A stretch of DNA of 64,000 nt from CBDEGU01 sp965238045 (lineage in GTDB: Bacteria > Acidobacteriota > Terriglobia > Bryobacterales > UBA6623): NCBI GenBank assembly GCA_965238045.1, contig CBDEGU010000010.1, forward strand, positions 496,001 through 560,000. Direction: 5' to 3'. The notes below the pieces were generated by a model, which saw only the letters and a list, made by a program, of their open reading frames with translations, did not search any database and was not told where the DNA came from. This document shows, piece after piece, positions 63,600-64,000 of this stretch (its first letter is position 1; each line of letters starts with the position of its first letter). The position numbers and the translations under genes are program-made.

Positions 63600-64000
63600 A
63601 TGACCAAGCTACGTCAGAAGATGATCCAAGACCTGCGGCTGCGCAGCTATTCGCCGCAGACGATTCGGAGTTATACCAAGGCCGTCGAGGATCTCGCCCG
63701 CTACTTCGGCAAGTCGCCGGAGCAACTGGGCCCGAAGCAGATTCGCGAGTATCAGCTTGACTTGATCGAGCGGCGTAAGCTGGCCGGTGCGACGTTCGGG
63801 GTGCGCACGGCGGGGCTGAAGTTCTTCTACAGCCAGACACTCGAGCGACCCTGGGTTGTCGAACGCATCGCACGGCCCAAGGTCCGGCGTCGCCTACCGG
63901 TCGTGCTGAGCCGTGAAGAAGTGACGGCGCTGTTGGACGCCGCGGTGAATCTGAAGCATCGCGCGATCCTCGCGACGCTCTACGGAGCCGGGTTGCGTCT
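63600..64000 (+). CDS. Tyrosine recombinase, N-terminal part (runs off the right edge)
   Basis: ATG 63600 with GAGAGGAGGT ending six bases upstream. The visible 133 residues include an N-terminal SAM-like core-binding domain (MIQDLRLRSYSPQTIRSYTK, then FFYSQTLERPW) and the start of the catalytic domain (LPVVLSREEVTALLD, then ATLYGAGLRL with the first conserved Arg near the edge). It resembles the XerC/D-like integrases that often precede IS91-type transposases. The catalytic Tyr lies outside the window. Confidence 0.88.
   Translation, partial: MTKLRQKMIQDLRLRSYSPQTIRSYTKAVEDLARYFGKSPEQLGPKQIREYQLDLIERRKLAGATFGVRTAGLKFFYSQTLERPWVVERIARPKVRRRLPVVLSREEVTALLDAAVNLKHRAILATLYGAGLR

Noticed and set aside
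61297..63600. tRNA-His as the attachment site of an island with the recombinase at 63600
   Set aside because: No second copy of the tRNA 3' end is visible in the window, and the recombinase type usually does not target tRNA genes. The right part of the element is outside the window.

Overview
The window looks like chromosomal DNA of a GC-rich acidobacterium, most likely of the Bryobacterales/Solibacter type. The evidence is its gene families: a secreted protein ending in a TIGR03437-like C-terminal domain, a DUF1549/DUF1553 + DUF1501 pair, a membrane-bound dehydrogenase with HEAT repeats and a C-terminal haem, a copper-monooxygenase-like/TPR lipoprotein, and several secreted sulfatase or cytochrome P460 proteins. 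All assignments come from reading the sequence; no database search was possible.

Region 1-20 kb: the start of a gene running off the left edge; a sulfotransferase; a block on the minus strand (metH, a quinone oxidoreductase, a haem/copper/TPR lipoprotein); a YkgJ cysteine-cluster protein and a methyltransferase; a Wzt-like ABC ATPase on the minus strand; a three-gene DUF58/VWA operon without a MoxR gene beside it; and a Memo-family protein. Region 20-26 kb: a DUF1549/DUF1553-DUF1501 pair whose first gene is split by an intact IS256-family element (8-bp target duplication), then a frameshifted TIGR03437-type protein.

Region 26-47 kb is mostly housekeeping: sugar isomerase, asnS, ddl, sulfatase, scpA-scpB, Rieske oxygenase, rluB, CoA-binding protein, then on the minus strand an MBL hydrolase, the cofactor genes coaX-birA-nadC, and rfbD. 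The large dehydrogenase, a cut-off RDD-domain gene, about 0.9 kb of GT-rich DNA with a structured core, a methyltransferase and an archaeal-type GAPDH homologue follow.

Region 47-58 kb is a mobile-DNA hotspot: a four-helix membrane protein, two apparently identical IS1595-family insertions with different target duplications, a truncated-globin/soluble chemoreceptor cluster, a truncated PQQ-propeller gene, and two families of MITE-like elements (about 275 bp and 195 bp) around the DAHP synthase gene aroF. Region 58-64 kb: a beta-helix protein, cytochrome P460, a remnant of an O-antigen-ligase-like gene, an atypical tRNA-His (A73, G1-U72, no encoded G-1), then 2.2 kb of shuffled phage/plasmid-like gene pieces rich in perfect or near-perfect palindromes, and the start of a tyrosine recombinase.

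Three long genes each have one single-base frameshift that one added base in a short homopolymer would repair. This suggests residual sequencing indels, so those genes may be intact in the organism.
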